From: Chiridota heheva | Lineage: Eukaryota > Echinodermata > Holothuroidea > Apodida > Chiridotidae | DNA: 64,000 nucleotides | Direction: 5' to 3' | NCBI GenBank assembly: GCA_020152595.1 | Contig: JAIGNY010003238.1 | Span: 100,001 to 164,000, forward strand | Shown here: positions 1-12,354 of the stretch, one piece after another | Layout of the letters: each line of letters starts with the position of its first letter | How positions within the stretch are numbered: the stretch's first letter is position 1 | Translations under genes and position numbers: made by a program | Notes under the pieces: generated by a model | Told to the model about the DNA's origin: nothing | The model's input: only the letters and a program-made list of their open reading frames with translations | Databases searched by the model: none

Positions 1-147
1 TGCAAAACAAGACTTAAGACAATTTAATATGATCATGAAGAAAACAAGCTTAGCAGCAAGTACTAATCTTTCAAACAACTTTGGAGTACTTCTGAACAAA
101 GAAGATTTCACCCAATTCATTGCAATCATCAAGAAACAAACTTATCA
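1..147. other. AT-rich flank, nothing identified
   Basis: AT-rich sequence before the first tandem array. I see no exon-like frame with splice sites and no recognisable element here. Confidence 0.4.
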
Positions 148-352
148 CCAAGTAATATAACAAGTTATTATAACAAGTATCCTTGTATAAGTAATTGTAT
201 GCGTAATATAACAAGTTATTATAACAAGTATCCTTGTATAAGTAATTGTATGCGTAATATAACAAGTTATTATAACAAGTATCCTTGTATAAGTAATTGT
301 ATGCGTAACATAACTAGTTTTTATAACAAGTATCCTTGTATAAGTAATTTTT
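148..352. repeat. 51-bp minisatellite, about 4 copies
   Basis: A 51-bp unit built around the words ataacaagttattataac and tatccttgtataagtaattg is repeated about four times, the last copy diverging. Because 51 is a multiple of three, the array stays open in some frames and gives spurious 17-residue repeat peptides on both strands; I do not regard these as genes. Confidence 0.9.
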
Positions 353-807
353 AGATGTTTTAAAACAATTCCAAACTCCATGTGTTTATCCTTTAAAATG
401 TGATTTGGAAAACAAATTCAAAGACATGGTAAGATTTCCATTTGTATTGCGCATATCAATGAAAACACAAGCCAGAAGACCAAGTTTATGAGAGCAAAAA
501 CATTTTATGACCCATTAATGAAAATGAGGTTTAGTTAAACATGTTACGGTGCAGACTACCTCTGTAATCTTGACCCAAGTCGCACCATGCAATAGCTGAA
601 GAGATACTTGCACTTAACATGTTCTCCTTGTTTAGTTTGATTGTGACAGCAGTCACAATAGAAACCCTTCTATCAGAAACAAAAATATCCCACCTGCTAC
701 CCATCATATTATCTAAACTTCCCATGAAACTTTCCCTATAAGAATAAACCACCTTTCTCTTCAAAAAAAAGTCCCAACTAAAAATGCTTAGGTCTGTATC
801 TAAAGCC

Positions 808-815
808 GTAGCACC
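808..815. repeat. hAT target-site duplication, left copy
   Basis: The 8-mer gtagcacc lies immediately before the left terminus of the hAT element; an identical copy lies at 6627-6634 immediately after its right terminus. Confidence 0.95.
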
Positions 816-3800
816 CAGTGCCGGATTTAGACCTATGGAGGCCCTAAGCTTGGAATTATGAAGAGGCCTCGATGTAGGTAACGCTGCGTTGTAGGCGTGG
901 GGTCCAGGGCCCGCCTAGGGCCCTGGAAGCTATCGTAATTTGGTCGATTCTAATGCAATCTAGCGCATTTCCTGGCTTTAATTACCCAATTTTTAAGACT
1001 TATTTAATGACACTTAATGACATTTAGATAAAATATGTTATTTACATTTTTATCAAGTTATTATAACAGACTCAGTTAGATGAGACATAGGTTTTTATAT
1101 TGTATTTGATGTATATTTTACATAATTTATATACATTTTTACCCCAACATACGGGCACACAACCCGACATTGGGGCAGGCAACATTGTTGTGCTTGTCTC
1201 CAATTAATAAAATACCGTATAATCTATAATGAAAGTCCCCTCTAATAAACGAACCGCCCTTTTTCTCAAAATCAAAAACCATGCAAGGCCTATGAAATGT
1301 ATGTGTATAATCTGCACATACTCCGATCTCAGTAAATAATGTTTAATTAACATATATCCCACAATAACAGAATTAAAAGCAACATATCTGATGGATTGCA
1401 TGCAAAAATGTGTGTAAATGGTAAGTTTTGTGTATGAAAATTATACTCAAATAAACGCCCCCGTTACTAAAATGTCATGCGGGGTTTTATTGGAGATTAT
1501 ACGGTATTCTGAATACATGGACAATAATTTAATTAATTTACACTACGATCAGTCTGTGTATGGCAGTATTGTTACTAGGTTACAGGATAAATGATTTATT
1601 GATGTTCACCTTACTGATATTATATAATAACTCATTTTGCCACAAATTACACTACACAATATGTAAAATCTTTATTTGAATGTTTCTTTTAAAACATTTT
1701 TTTGTCTTGCTTTTTCAAAAGCAAAGTCGTTGATTACATCATCAAATGATAAACTACGAAGCTTATCAGTTTCAATACACAAAATGCTTAGAGCAGACAA
1801 TTTGCTTTGTGAAATTGTTGTCCTTAGTTCATTCTTTGGCGTTTTAGCTGAGAAAATGACCTTTCTCCTGAGCAATTTGTTACCATCATACTCAAAAACA
1901 ACCGTAATATTGATTCTAGATTTGGAAAGGCTAATTTAATGTTATCTTTCCAGATAATTCCATATAAGTCTTGATGACTCATGTCATCGTTTTCATAAGG
2001 AGAATGACTTTGCTTTACATAAGTATGAAACTGTGTAAGTTCTCCAATAAGGTTGTCATCTACGTCATTTGGGTATTCCTTTACAAGATTCGCTACACCT
2101 GCACGTAACAGTTCTTCTGAAGCATCCAAGTTAAGTAAAAATGTAAATTTGTTTGAAATAGAACTATAAATCATTGCGCGTCTGCTTAAATTAGTTTCAA
2201 GGGCATCAATCATCGGAATGAAAGATTTTATTCTAAAGTTGTCTCTTGAGAGAGTTCCACATCAGGTGCAACACCGTTGTTTACTTGAGGGTTTCGGACA
2301 CGACGCCTTTTCTTTGCACACTTATAGTCCCACCAGGCAGAAATTCCTTTGTCTTTGACTCAAAGTCATCAAAACACTCTCGGGTTGTCTTTAAGAATTG
2401 TGTTTAGCGATGCATACAGCTTAGAACATGTGTTAAGTGATATTTGTGGATCTTGAAGTGCCTTGTTGGTTTTCCGAACTTATCTAAAAGGCGATTCCAT
2501 ACAAGCAACATGAAAACAAACTCGATTTCCTCCATTTTATCAAGAATTGCTCCAGCTTCAGTTCTTGTGTCACCCTTTTCATTGTCATCATTGTGGATGT
2601 GACTAAGAGCATCGGTGATTGAATCATAGCTCTCTTCTATTGCTGCAGTAGCCTTGGCATGTGCTTCCCATCTAGTGTCTGAGAGGTTTTGGAACTTTGG
2701 AATCGACATCTAAATATGATAATAATACCCTCCAGCGTTTTGTGGATGCTGAAAAGAAAGTGTATATTTTTGTGCAATTCCAAAAAATTTACAGCATCTA
2801 AACAACAATCAACTGCAGCACGACCTACAAGATTTAGGGAATGTCCTGCACATGGAATAAATAACGCATACTTGTTTTGCTCCAAAATCTTTTGCTGCAT
2901 ACCATTAAATTTACCAGACATATTTGCAGCATTTGTCGTAAGATTGACCTCGACATTTACTAAAGTCCAAATTACATTCTGTGCTTAAATAATCCAAGTA
3001 TCATATTTGCCATACTTTCCCCACTGTGGTTCTCTAATTCTAGAAATGTTAGAAACCGTTCAATCGGGTAAACCATCTTCTGGTGATATATCTAACTATT
3101 ACAGTTAGTTGATCAACATGTGAAAGGTCTGGGGTCGAAGTCAACTGATATGCTAAAGTAACCTGCTTCCCTAATATCACTCAAAATCGAGTTTCTGACT
3201 TTTTGGATATAAGCTGAATTATTTCATCACATATTGTTTTAGACAAATATGAAACATTTCCTGACCCTTTATTGCCATGTTGTTGTATATGATTCGATAG
3301 AAAGGGGTCAAACTTGGCTATCAATTCCAGTAAACCCAAATAATTTCCATTATGTGGCGACCCTACTTTTTCATTTGTACCCTAAAGGCCAAAGCCACGC
3401 TCTGCTAACGTGCATATAACTGCAATGATGCGCTTAAGAACATTTCTCCAATAATTTTGTTCTCCTTCAATTTGTTGTATTAGTTTTGAATCTAGTAAAT
3501 TTAAACGCGTTTTCGTCAGGTATGTTAACATAGCTTGTCTATGCTCTACCGAATTTTCATGAGCTTTAATTACAATGGGATTTCGCCAGTCATCAAACCC
3601 AGTAGAAGCTAGTGCCTTAGATGATGTAGAGAATAACTTGCAAACGAAGCAGAAGACACTACCTTTGGAAGGAGAATACACTAACCATTCTCTGTCATAT
3701 ATTTCTCCGTTAACATTTTTGGAATTAAATAGACCTTTGGAACAAAATCTGTCCTGTGTTTTAAATGACCGTTTTGATTTATCAAATGGGCCATTCCAGT

Positions 3801-6626
3801 GCTGACATTCAGAAGGACCGTTCGGATACAATATGAAATGTCATCTTTAGTTAAAACATCCCACAGTCCAAGATCAAACCTTTCGTTCTCGTTTCATCCC
3901 AGTATTCCCAGGCTCAGCAACCCTTATTGTTGCATCAATATCCACATCAGTAGATGTATGTTGTTGCTCATGTACTGAATGATTTTCTGTAGTGTCGGGT
4001 GCTGTTGCTCTAGTAAAGTAACTATCAACAGTTGGAATTGTTTTTAGTTGATCTTTAAGTTGCTGCTTTCGTTTTCCTTTTCTGGTACCGCTTTGAAAGT
4101 TCTTTTCATTTTGAGATTCTACGGATGGATAAATAATGAAAATGAAATGCTTTACCTGCAGGGTCATATAATTTCATAGGCGGATTTAAGGGGCCGGGAT
4201 GAAAGTCCATTTCCCCAAACCAGTGGTGAAATTACATATCCCATTTTTTAGAGGATGATATGACTCTAACATGAATGCTAACTAAAACTTTATTTTTCCG
4301 AACCACATATCAATTACTTTTTAGCTAATATTAGGTAGAAGGTCTAAACACCACCCTGTACAGAATTCATACACTGATACACTCAAACAACAATGCCATC
4401 GCTTACCATCATGTATGGTGTAATATTCCTCATCAGCGTCACGACCAGGACTCTGTGGGGATGGTCAAAATATTTCCCCAAAGGGCTGACAAGTATACAA
4501 ATATCATGCGGCCCCTCGTCCGCCTCCTACGCCTATGTACAAACCATAATAATTTTGAATTGTGTTACAACTTACCGGTACTAAGAGTGGGTTAGGTAAC
4601 TTAACTTACCGATTTTAAGAAACCGATTTAAGTTAGTTTCCCTTGATACCTACCACCATTCGTCATATTTGTTTATTGTTTATTATTAATGGATCAAAAT
4701 AATAACAGAATAAGCGACCAGTAAAGATGTTCTTAAAGAACAGAGGCCCTCTGTCAGGGCATAAGTGCACATTCAGATATAAGGCAATGGTGATAATTTT
4801 AAAAGAACATGTCCAAGCGTACTGTATCTACTGAGCCTATTCTCTGCGGCGAGTCACCCTGGATCTCGGATGCTTTTCCCGTTGATGACATATATGTATT
4901 TTGCCATATGGTCTTGCCGGTATTTCTTGCTTCTCCCATTAATCCACTGTCCGGCGCACCCCGAGTAAGGACAACATTTCGAACAAACCACAAGTATTGG
5001 GCACTGCAGCATGTCGCACTGTCTGAGGCCCTGTAGCGTCCACGGGTGCCAGTACTAGTGCAATAACCCAATTTGGCAACTGACACCCTTGAGCGACCAA
5101 CACCAGTTCAAGCGGTTGAGACACTGCCACCCCCAACTATCAGCGCACCGCCGCCAAGGCACGGTCATGTCATGAGGCACGGTCATGTCATGTGGCGAAG
5201 CGAGTGGACGATAGTTTCTGCAAATTAAGTATCAGGAAATGCGCTATGATGCATGCAAGCCCTTTGGATGGATGCCCACATTTATTTGCAAATTGCGCTG
5301 AACCATCACAATAAATCGCAGATCTCAGTCTCTCACAGTTCAATTTGCCCCCTTTCCAGATCCCCATGTAATTTAAACAAATATTATGAAATATAATATA
5401 ATTTACCTTAAGTTGTTTTTGTGAAAGTTGCTAAATTGCTGTAATTATGACATCCACATCCACAATATAGTTTTAACTACGAACTTCAATTTTTTTAAAT
5501 TCCTCTGTCGAATTGCAAATTTAAGCATCCAAAATATATTTAACAGCGTTTTACATTTATTAAATCCAGAACATCAATTCTCTGAAAACATGATTTATTC
5601 CATTGTCTGTGACAAATCATGGTTGAGTTGTTTATAAACATATATGGAATTACAATATGATCACACCACATGCACTCTCTAATAAAAAAATGTACCATAA
5701 ATCCAAACTGCATGTGTGCAACTTTAATACTATAATACAATAGAAAATGAAATTACAATACCCACCGCTTTACGATCATGCATGTTCAAAGTACAAACCA
5801 TGTGGATGTGGTATTGTGAGTTATTTATAAATATGTGTATACATTATTATAAAACCCAAGTTTTGTTTATTTATTAATATCTCCTCTCTATGAAAGGGGA
5901 TTTTTATTTGGGTATAATGGATATATTGGATTTCAATTAATCATTTATGTATTTAACCCTTAAAACATCCTATTTATTTATTGCGCAATACCCAGAAAAC
6001 GCTACAAGCGTGTAAACCCCATTGACTTGCTAAAACAACTGGAAGTAAAAGCGAAAAACCGAAAACATGCACTTTTTGTTTTTCGCGATTGATCACTGTA
6101 GGTACCACACAGTCGCGACCAACGTCAAGCGGTAGTACTCGATAAGACCCCAATTCCGTACACAGTAGCCTAGGCCGAGGGTACAGCGTTCAAATTTTAT
6201 TTAGAAACGGCAAAATCGAAAAAAATGAAATATGAGTGGTTTTCTGACCTGAAAAAGTGAAACTTCTAAGGTAGATATGTGAAAATAGACCCGGATTCTT
6301 TGTCACTGGGCGTACAGCTTTATTATGATACCAACTTCGACAGGGTGGTGGCAGTATTCATGAATTTATAATAAATCAAAATCGAAAATCTCCACGACCT
6401 AAAAAGGGAATGGCGTGTATATTAATAAAAAGAAAAAGGAAATTATCAGTCAAATAAATTTTGTGCTTGATATTTGGGCCATGATTTACCATGGTATAAA
6501 AATGCATGATATTAGCCAACCCAAATTATGTAGTACTTTTTCTATTTTTCCAATTTATTTTGAGGCCCTCAATTAGGCGAGGCCCTAAGCTGTAGCTTAG
6601 TTAGCTTATGCGTAAATCCGGCACTG
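816..6626 (-). mobile_element. hAT DNA transposon (ZMYM-type), 5.8 kb, decayed
   Basis: The element starts cagtgccggattta and ends in the reverse complement taaatccggcactg, and is flanked by the perfect 8-bp duplication gtagcacc, the target-site length typical of hAT elements. A subterminal word ggccctaagct occurs near both ends in the same orientation. It carries a minus-strand transposase relic (about 1672-4167). The ~2.4 kb between the transposase start and the right end (4170-6626) holds no gene I can support. Insertion is into an exon of the gene at 531-7034. The clean TIRs and target duplication make the boundaries secure; the broken transposase makes it non-autonomous. Confidence 0.95.
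1672..4167 (-). pseudogene. hAT transposase relic (TTF zinc finger / DUF4371 / hAT dimerisation, ZMYM1-like)
   Basis: Minus-strand fragments line up in the order expected for ZMYM1/ZMYM6-type hAT transposases. The N-terminal Ser/Thr/Lys-rich leader (4167-3874) comes first. The TTF-type zinc-finger region (3831-3382) follows, with WLVYSPSKGSVFCFVCKLF and the FDDW motif. The RNase-H-like core (2921-2637) has MSGKFNGM and CAGHSLNLVG. A segment with LSDTRWEAHAKA spans 2709-2404. The C-terminal dimerisation region (2213-1672) has CSGERSFSQLKR and SKLSALSILCIE. The pieces lie in different frames, with stops and frameshifts between them, so no full-length protein can be made. In active relatives this protein cuts and pastes the element by binding its terminal repeats. 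Confidence 0.9.
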
Positions 6627-7034
6627 GTAGCACCCAGTAACACATGTCTACAATAGGATTTACTTCTAAGAAATCTGTAAACTTCTTTTCTTAAAATGAT
6701 ACCTAGCTGAATCTGCCTTTCTTCCATTCTGTATGATGGATCCAACCGGATTTTTTGCTGACACTCTTTGCATATGTCTTTTTGCACGCTGCTAATTTTT
6801 TTTGTTCAGCTTGGCTGCAAGGGACCGAGGCAAGTTTCAAGCGCGAGATGGGAACAGTTATATTGATGACCTCATCACCAATCATGAAGCCTTCAGCACC
6901 AAATCCATTTCCTATGCAACCTTTCAGTCTTTCCACATCAAAATGAAGTGTCCCATTGCCGAAAGCCAATGAGCAAATATCACCACAAGCAATTACAATG
7001 CCTTCATGGCTCATTGCAGTTAGGAATGAGTAAT

Positions 7035-7924
7035 CTGAAATAATGAAGAGAAATTAAGTTTTTTAAGAAAGACTTTCAGGACCTTTCTCATCAGAAATCA
7101 AGTCTCTGCAAGTAAATACTGAAAAAACAAGGACCTCGTGAACTGATAAATTTAAAGTAAGGACTTAGGATCCATTTTACTGAGACCCAACTTTAGTGTG
7201 AGGGTTTCCAATGTAATCCTACATTTCTGATTTGCTTAAATATTTCTTTGCCTGAATCATGTGTCTTTTTATTTATTTTTTTATTTAAGGAAAGTTACTC
7301 AAATAGGAGAAAGGAAATTCCTTTCATAATCAGGGATTTTAAAAGAAAACAGGATACCTGTCACATCCTTACACAAATTCAATTTCCCGCTGCTTTTCAG
7401 CTGTTGGGAGCGGCAATTTTGAAACAATTTTTGATACTTGGAATTATCCTGGGGGAGGGGAGGATAGTTGATATAGTGAGGTAGGGGAGAGGGACACTGG
7501 CAACTTCAATAAACTTCTAAAAATGTCCTTAAAATTCCGAAATATTAATTTCAATTGAAAGAATAGGGATTGAAGAAGCAATTGAACAAATTTCCAACAT
7601 TTCTGATATCTAAATGTGAAATAATTTACAATAAAAAGTAGGTCCATAAATAGCACCACATATTTTCGCTAAGTGTTTCAACAAGTTTTGTCCAAAATTG
7701 TAGAGTTTCTTGAAGGGATGAATTTGACTGCTTAAACCAACTTTCCTTTCTAATACTTCATTCGGTCCGATGTTTCTTGGCTCCATATTTCCTGCATTCC
7801 CAATATAATTGGTCCATCCATCTGATGGGTGCATTTTTGGTTCCGATGCCAATAGCATAAGGACCTATGTTGGCATGTGTATGCGGGTGTATGTATGTGT
7901 GTCTGTATGTGTGTCTGTGCTCGA
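7035..7924. other. Intron-like / intergenic DNA, no gene identified
   Basis: AT-rich DNA directly upstream (minus strand) of the unrecognised terminal exon, so probably its last intron. A pyrimidine-rich acceptor precedes position 7034. No further exon with convincing coding character was found. Confidence 0.4.
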
Positions 7925-8640
7925 AAGCACGATATAATTTAACAAACGTATGTCTGCTTTGTTTCATATGTGGTGTACTTATGTTGTTAGCTCATGTGTA
8001 CATGTTCATGGTACAAAAATTTTGAATTTCATTAATATGCAAAGTGGGCAGGTCTTAACATGATTTTGTTGAAAAGAACTTGTAAACTCATTTCATGTCA
8101 TATTTGGTACATAGGTAGCCCATGATCGATATATGTGCTCTTTTGATTTGAAGGGAAATTTGTGTGAGTAGGCGGGGCTTAATGTAAAAATCTTGAAATG
8201 TTCATATTTTAACAATTACGTATATGTACATGTTCATTGTATAAAAACATTGAATTTCATTAATATGCATAGCAGGCGGGGCTTAATATGATTTTGCTTA
8301 AAAGACTGAAATTATAAATGCAATATCTCCAGAAGGACATACTGGGTTCACTTCATGTGCAGTACACAGATAGCCCATGGTCTGTATTGTGCCCCTTTGT
8401 TTTTGATGGCGATATCATGCATATTAATGATTAGGTGGGGCTTAATGTAAAAATCATAAAATACTCATATTTTCACAATCACATGTCTATTTTGTTTCAT
8501 ACTTAGTCAAATTATGATGTTAGCTAGTTTGTACATGTTCATTTTATAAAAACATTGAATTTCATTAATATGCATTGTGGCCAGGCTTTAATATGATTTT
8601 GCTGGAAGAAAAACCTGCAATATCTCAAGATATTTCATGA
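7925..8640. repeat. Tandem ~290-bp repeat, 2-3 degenerate copies
   Basis: The words tttcattaatatgca (about 8031, 8257, 8553), ggcggggcttaatg or variants (about 8168, 8275, 8433) and tacatgttcat recur in the same order, separated by roughly 220-300 bp. This indicates a short degenerate tandem array of non-coding units. A TG-rich stretch (7870-7920) precedes it. Confidence 0.7.
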
Positions 8641-9179
8641 CATGCAATGACATTAACAGTTAATACAAAATCAATTTAGTATGAAAAAATCATCAGAACT
8701 ACAAAACCTTTGGTTCTGGTTTAATGCCATTGGAGTGTCACAGTGAGGACAATTCCTTGCTGAAGATATTAATCTGTGTTCCTTGCACCATAATTTAGCA
8801 TATGTTCTCATTTATTAAAACATAATTTTATATAAACTTACATTGGAGTGGCCATTTTGTTCATACACCCTCTAAAAATTGTCTTACACCCAGTATTGAT
8901 TAGAATGTGAATGTATTTCTTTATGAGTCTATTTTAAATTTAAAAGTTATAAGAAATAACCCGCATCCGCATCCATTATCCACATCTGCACCGGCATCTG
9001 TTAGCCATTAAGAATTTTTGGCCCTTAGACCCCTCCAACCAGACACCCTCAATTTTCTAAAAACCAGGGGGTAATCCACACCATTAAACCTGAGAGACTT
9101 CACATTTCATTGACTAGCAACCAGCTATTGTTACACCATACACAACACAGTGGTAATCTATACCTTCTTAACTGACAGC

Positions 9180-9655
9180 ATCTTCATAGTCTATTCACAG
9201 TAGTTCACTTGTTAGCAGCCATGGCATCCGCCTTGGCCACACCTCTCTCACCTATTTTCCGGCTCTCCTGCTCCTCTGCCCTACATGCAACACCAATCTC
9301 TCGATCAAGCACATCCTCTTAACCTGTCCCACATACCTAAATACAAGATCACACCTCTCCGCCTCTCTATCTCCATTTCTGATCTTTTCAAGAACAATCC
9401 TACCTCCAACTTCATCACCTTTCTCCGCAACAGCAATTTATTTCACCTGATCTAAGCCTTTCCTTTCCTTCTCTGCCTTACTTTCCTCATCTTCCTTTTA
9501 TGACCTTAGCTTTTTTCCCTTATTCACCTTCTCTCCTCCCTTTCCTCTCTGTCCTGACTCAAACATCTTAGTTTTTAACACCCTCTTGGCACATTTGACT
9601 CTTGACTCTCGCAGTGCCGTTAAACATCAACAAACCAAACCAAACCTATAAGAAA
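9180..9655 (+). mobile_element. 3' fragment of a non-LTR retrotransposon (LINE)
   Basis: Plus-strand translation around 9275-9365 gives the Cys/His arrangement CPTCNTNLSIKHILLTC followed by a PTY motif and Arg-Ser-His, as at the C-terminal end of many LINE ORF2 proteins. Downstream is a C/T-rich 3' region ending in gcagtgccgttaaacatc and a short run of caaac-type repeats, a common LINE tail. Frames are broken and no reverse transcriptase domain is present, so this is a 5'-truncated dead copy. Confidence 0.7.
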
Positions 9656-10209
9656 TAATTTTTCTTTGCATCAACAAGTGATCTATGAATTTTAATTTGT
9701 ATATGATATTAATGATTCAAGCCCTTAGAACTTTATGTCAAAGCATTTAGGAAAGAAAATTTCAAAGAGAATTCTAAAGAGATACATGATGAATAACTCT
9801 GGCTATAAATTTCCAGTTCATTGAATTTAAACTCACCGGAGTGTTTATAAATCACTGATAAACACATCCTTTTAAAAGTCCAAATAAATCCTCAGCCTTA
9901 CATTACATGCATGACTTAGCCCTTTCAGTAACCAAATCCACAAAACCTGGTCCTTCACAATAAGTTCCATTGTGTGCTTATAGATGATTGGGAGTGTAAA
10001 AACTGATACGTAAAATCAATTAACTATCAGTGATGGGGTTCTTAATTGCTCCTAGCAGAATCTAAAAGTCATAACCGCTGAAATGGAGGTTCTTGCGGGT
10101 GAAAAGACTGAAAATTTATAGCGAGGATTTGGCGTAGTGTACATTATGTGTGCTAGTTAGTGCACATGGGCAACTTAATGTCATCGTTGGTATGATAGTG
10201 TATCAACAC

Positions 10210-10375
10210 AAAATTAGACAAAATGGCAGCATCCATGTTACAATTTCAAACAGAAATAGAATAAGATTTTATGATGGTGTTTTTGGTAGTTGGTTTATTT
10301 TGTAATTCTCTGTCATGCATCAAGCTAGAAGATTTGACTTTATGTCTCCTTTAAGAAAGTCGTAAGTCATAAACT
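10210..10375. repeat. Dispersed repeat shared with 13625-13780
   Basis: The block from acaaaatggcagc through tagttggtt to ctcctttaagaaa is repeated with divergence and small indels at about 13629-13782, in the same orientation. The family is unidentified. Confidence 0.6.
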
Positions 10376-10689
10376 TTCTTATTCTAGAGAATTGTATAAA
10401 AGAGCTGTAAGGATGGGTGTGCTTCTACTGATATCATGGGAGTGAGTGTTAGATTGTTAAACAAGCCTACATAACAAGTACTGTTAAGTAAGTTATATTA
10501 ATTGATAATTATAGTTATGTTAGTTGATGTTGATAAAGTTATGTTTACTTATCGACCAACTGAAAATGTTATTGCATGTGATCATGAAACTTAGACTGAA
10601 TGGTTTTGCTGTTCTTGTTAATTAGTTTTGGATTTTCTGACATAGGCTGGTAGCATTCAGATTACCATACCCTGTAGGTTAAGACTTAA

Positions 10690-11345
10690 GCTGGTAGCAT
10701 TCAGATAATGATATTCTCTTGGTTGGTGACAAGTCACATCCGGGAGATGACGTCATTTGCTGGAGTGAAAACAAAAGCTTTGCGCGTTACACGAATGGCA
10801 AGTCTGTGTGTGTCTGCATGTGGTATGCAAAGTCGGACAAAAATTTTACGATTAATAATTGTTAATGTAACTCCATTTTCATTTATTAGATGCTTCGTTG
10901 GTTGATTGTGCAGTTAGGTTTAACAATTAATTGAAGTTTATATCCATTTTTACGGACAATTGGACATTGTGTGTGTAACTGGTACACCTGTGGGTATTTG
11001 CAAGTGGAAGACACATGGTCGAAATTTGGGTCAGTCGCAGAAATTTCTAATTGACCAAAACTAATATATTTTTACCAAAAATTCAACAAAGCGACGCTAC
11101 TTATCCCAAATCAGTCATCATACATTGTCTCAAAGGATTGTAGATTAAGTTGGAACATTTCTTAGTCAATATTTCAAAGAAAAAAATAGCAAATTTGTTG
11201 AAATTCAGGCCTTTCGTGCTACGTATGGCATATAAACAAACTCAGCTGATTGCTTTGTTTTCACTCCAGAGGCGCGCAATTACTATGCGGTCTGATGACC
11301 TCGGGTCACGAAGTTCCCGGATATCCAACCAAGTGAATACTCTGC
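10690..11345. mobile_element. Probable foldback (inverted-repeat) element
   Basis: The left arm (about 10710-10800: ttggttgg..tccggga..tcatttg..tggagtgaaaacaaa..gcgcg) is matched by the inverted right arm (about 11220-11335). The arms are imperfect, roughly 100 bp long and about 0.4 kb apart. No transposase frame lies between them, so it looks like a non-autonomous inverted-repeat element. I could not fix exact termini or a target duplication. Confidence 0.5.
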
Positions 11346-11634
11346 AGGTTAAGTGCAATTATAGTAATAATGTTGATAATAACTTTCTTGTTGTTATTCA
11401 GTTATGTTGATTCAGGTGTAAGTGCTTGGCTGCCTTGTGGCTTGATCAATGTGGTGCTATAGACAAATGTTTAAACTCTTGAAATGATGGTAAAGGTTCT
11501 TAAATATGGTCTTTTTTTAATTGTGAATAATGAGTTGGTTAAGATTTTCCTTAATTTGGCCCTGAATATCAAGGGGTTAGGGGCCATCTTGCTGAAATGC
11601 TCAACGAACCAGGATGGATATATTAGTATGCTTA

Positions 11635-11898
11635 AAGATGCAGTGGGTTAAGGATTCTTACTCATATGCGAAATGTATCGCATTATGTCCTTAAGCAAGA
11701 CACTTAGCTCGACTTGCTCCAGTCTCCTCAGCTGCTAAATGAGTACCAGCACTGCTGGGGAGTGAACCTGCTATGGACTGGCATCCTGTCCAGGAGAAAC
11801 AATATTCTCTCATCAGTTTGCACCATGGAAACAGGAGATAAGCATATACCCTATGGGCCTCCTGGCTTGGATGGATTTAACTTGAAACTTAAAGGGTA
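11635..11898 (+). mobile_element. tRNA-derived SINE (family A), copy 1
   Basis: Shares the head gcagtggnttaagga, the central words tccttaagcaagacact and gagtaccagcactgctgg, and the 3' part accatggaaacaggagataagc with the other family A copies (12042, 41289, 43261, 44690). The head resembles a tRNA A box, and a B-box-like ggttcgantc is seen in better copies. This copy has lost part of the head. Confidence 0.75.
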
Positions 11899-12041
11899 AC
11901 TCAAAGTATCGAAGGTTCTAATTGGTGTTTTGTTTATTGATGGTGACGAATGAGCTGATTAAGATATTTCTTAATGTGGCCCTGAATATAAAGGGACCAA
12001 CATGCTGAAATGCTCAACGAAACCGGGATGCATATATGCTT

Positions 12042-12240
12042 AGAGGTGCAGTGGATTAAGGAATCTTACTCTTATGCAAAATGTATCAGGTTTGATTCCC
12101 GGCGCAAGCTCTGCATTGTGTCCTTGAGCAAGACGATTTACTCTGCTTGGTCCAGTCCATTCAGCTGTAAAATGAGTACCAGTATTGGGTAGTAATTAAC
12201 CTGCGATGGACTGACTCAAATGGATTCAACTTTTAACTTA
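12042..12240 (+). mobile_element. tRNA-derived SINE (family A), copy 2
   Basis: Contains ggtgcagtggattaagg, a B-box-like aggtttgattcc, then tgtgtccttgagcaagac and gagtaccag. It is shorter than the other copies through an internal deletion in the 3' half. It belongs to the tandem duplicate of the segment holding copy 1. Confidence 0.75.
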
Positions 12241-12354
12241 AACATTTTTCTTTGAGAGATTTTGGGCTCAGGCATGTTCATCTTGTATGATAGAAACATT
12301 TTGCTTTGATTGACATACACAGTAAAAAATAATAGCAAACCTAAATATCTCCCT

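Larger units (their letters stand above)
531..7034 (-). pseudogene. Terminal exon of an unrecognised gene, interrupted by a hAT transposon
   Basis: Read on the minus strand, an exon begins after a pyrimidine-rich tract and AG at 7034 (first 2 bases complete a codon), runs to 6627, is interrupted by the hAT element 816-6626, and resumes at 815 to a TGA stop ending at 531. Removing the element and one copy of its 8-bp duplication leaves 685 bp. This is one long open frame of about 227 codons, except for a single 1-nt frame slip in an A8 run (about 6793-6800). The two halves join exactly in frame (GGT GCT AC|G GCT). The predicted product is soluble-looking; it has a Cys pair in the motif ICKEC, then YSYRES and GSRWDIF blocks nearer the C-terminus. 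I do not recognise the family and assign no function. Upstream exons were not identified. It could be an active gene with an allelic insertion, or a dead copy; the frame slip favours a dead copy or a sequencing error. Confidence 0.6.
11480..12240 (+). repeat. Tandem duplication of a ~400-bp SINE-containing segment
   Basis: Two diverged copies (about 11485-11900 and 11905-12240) share, in order, the words aaggttct, gtggccctgaata or tggccctgaatat, gctgaaatgctcaacga, and then a tRNA-derived SINE ending in ggatttaact. The whole segment, SINE plus 5' flank, was duplicated, so the second SINE did not arise by its own retroposition. Confidence 0.75.

Noticed and set aside
4178-4535. Nested hAT-like element in the first hAT (termini cataggcggattta / cctacgcctatg)
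   Set aside because: Ends look related, but no target duplication was found and the inverted match is short.
4393-5136. Several 60-95 codon frames inside the first hAT element
   Set aside because: No conserved motifs; they overlap on both strands and have no relation to transposase order.
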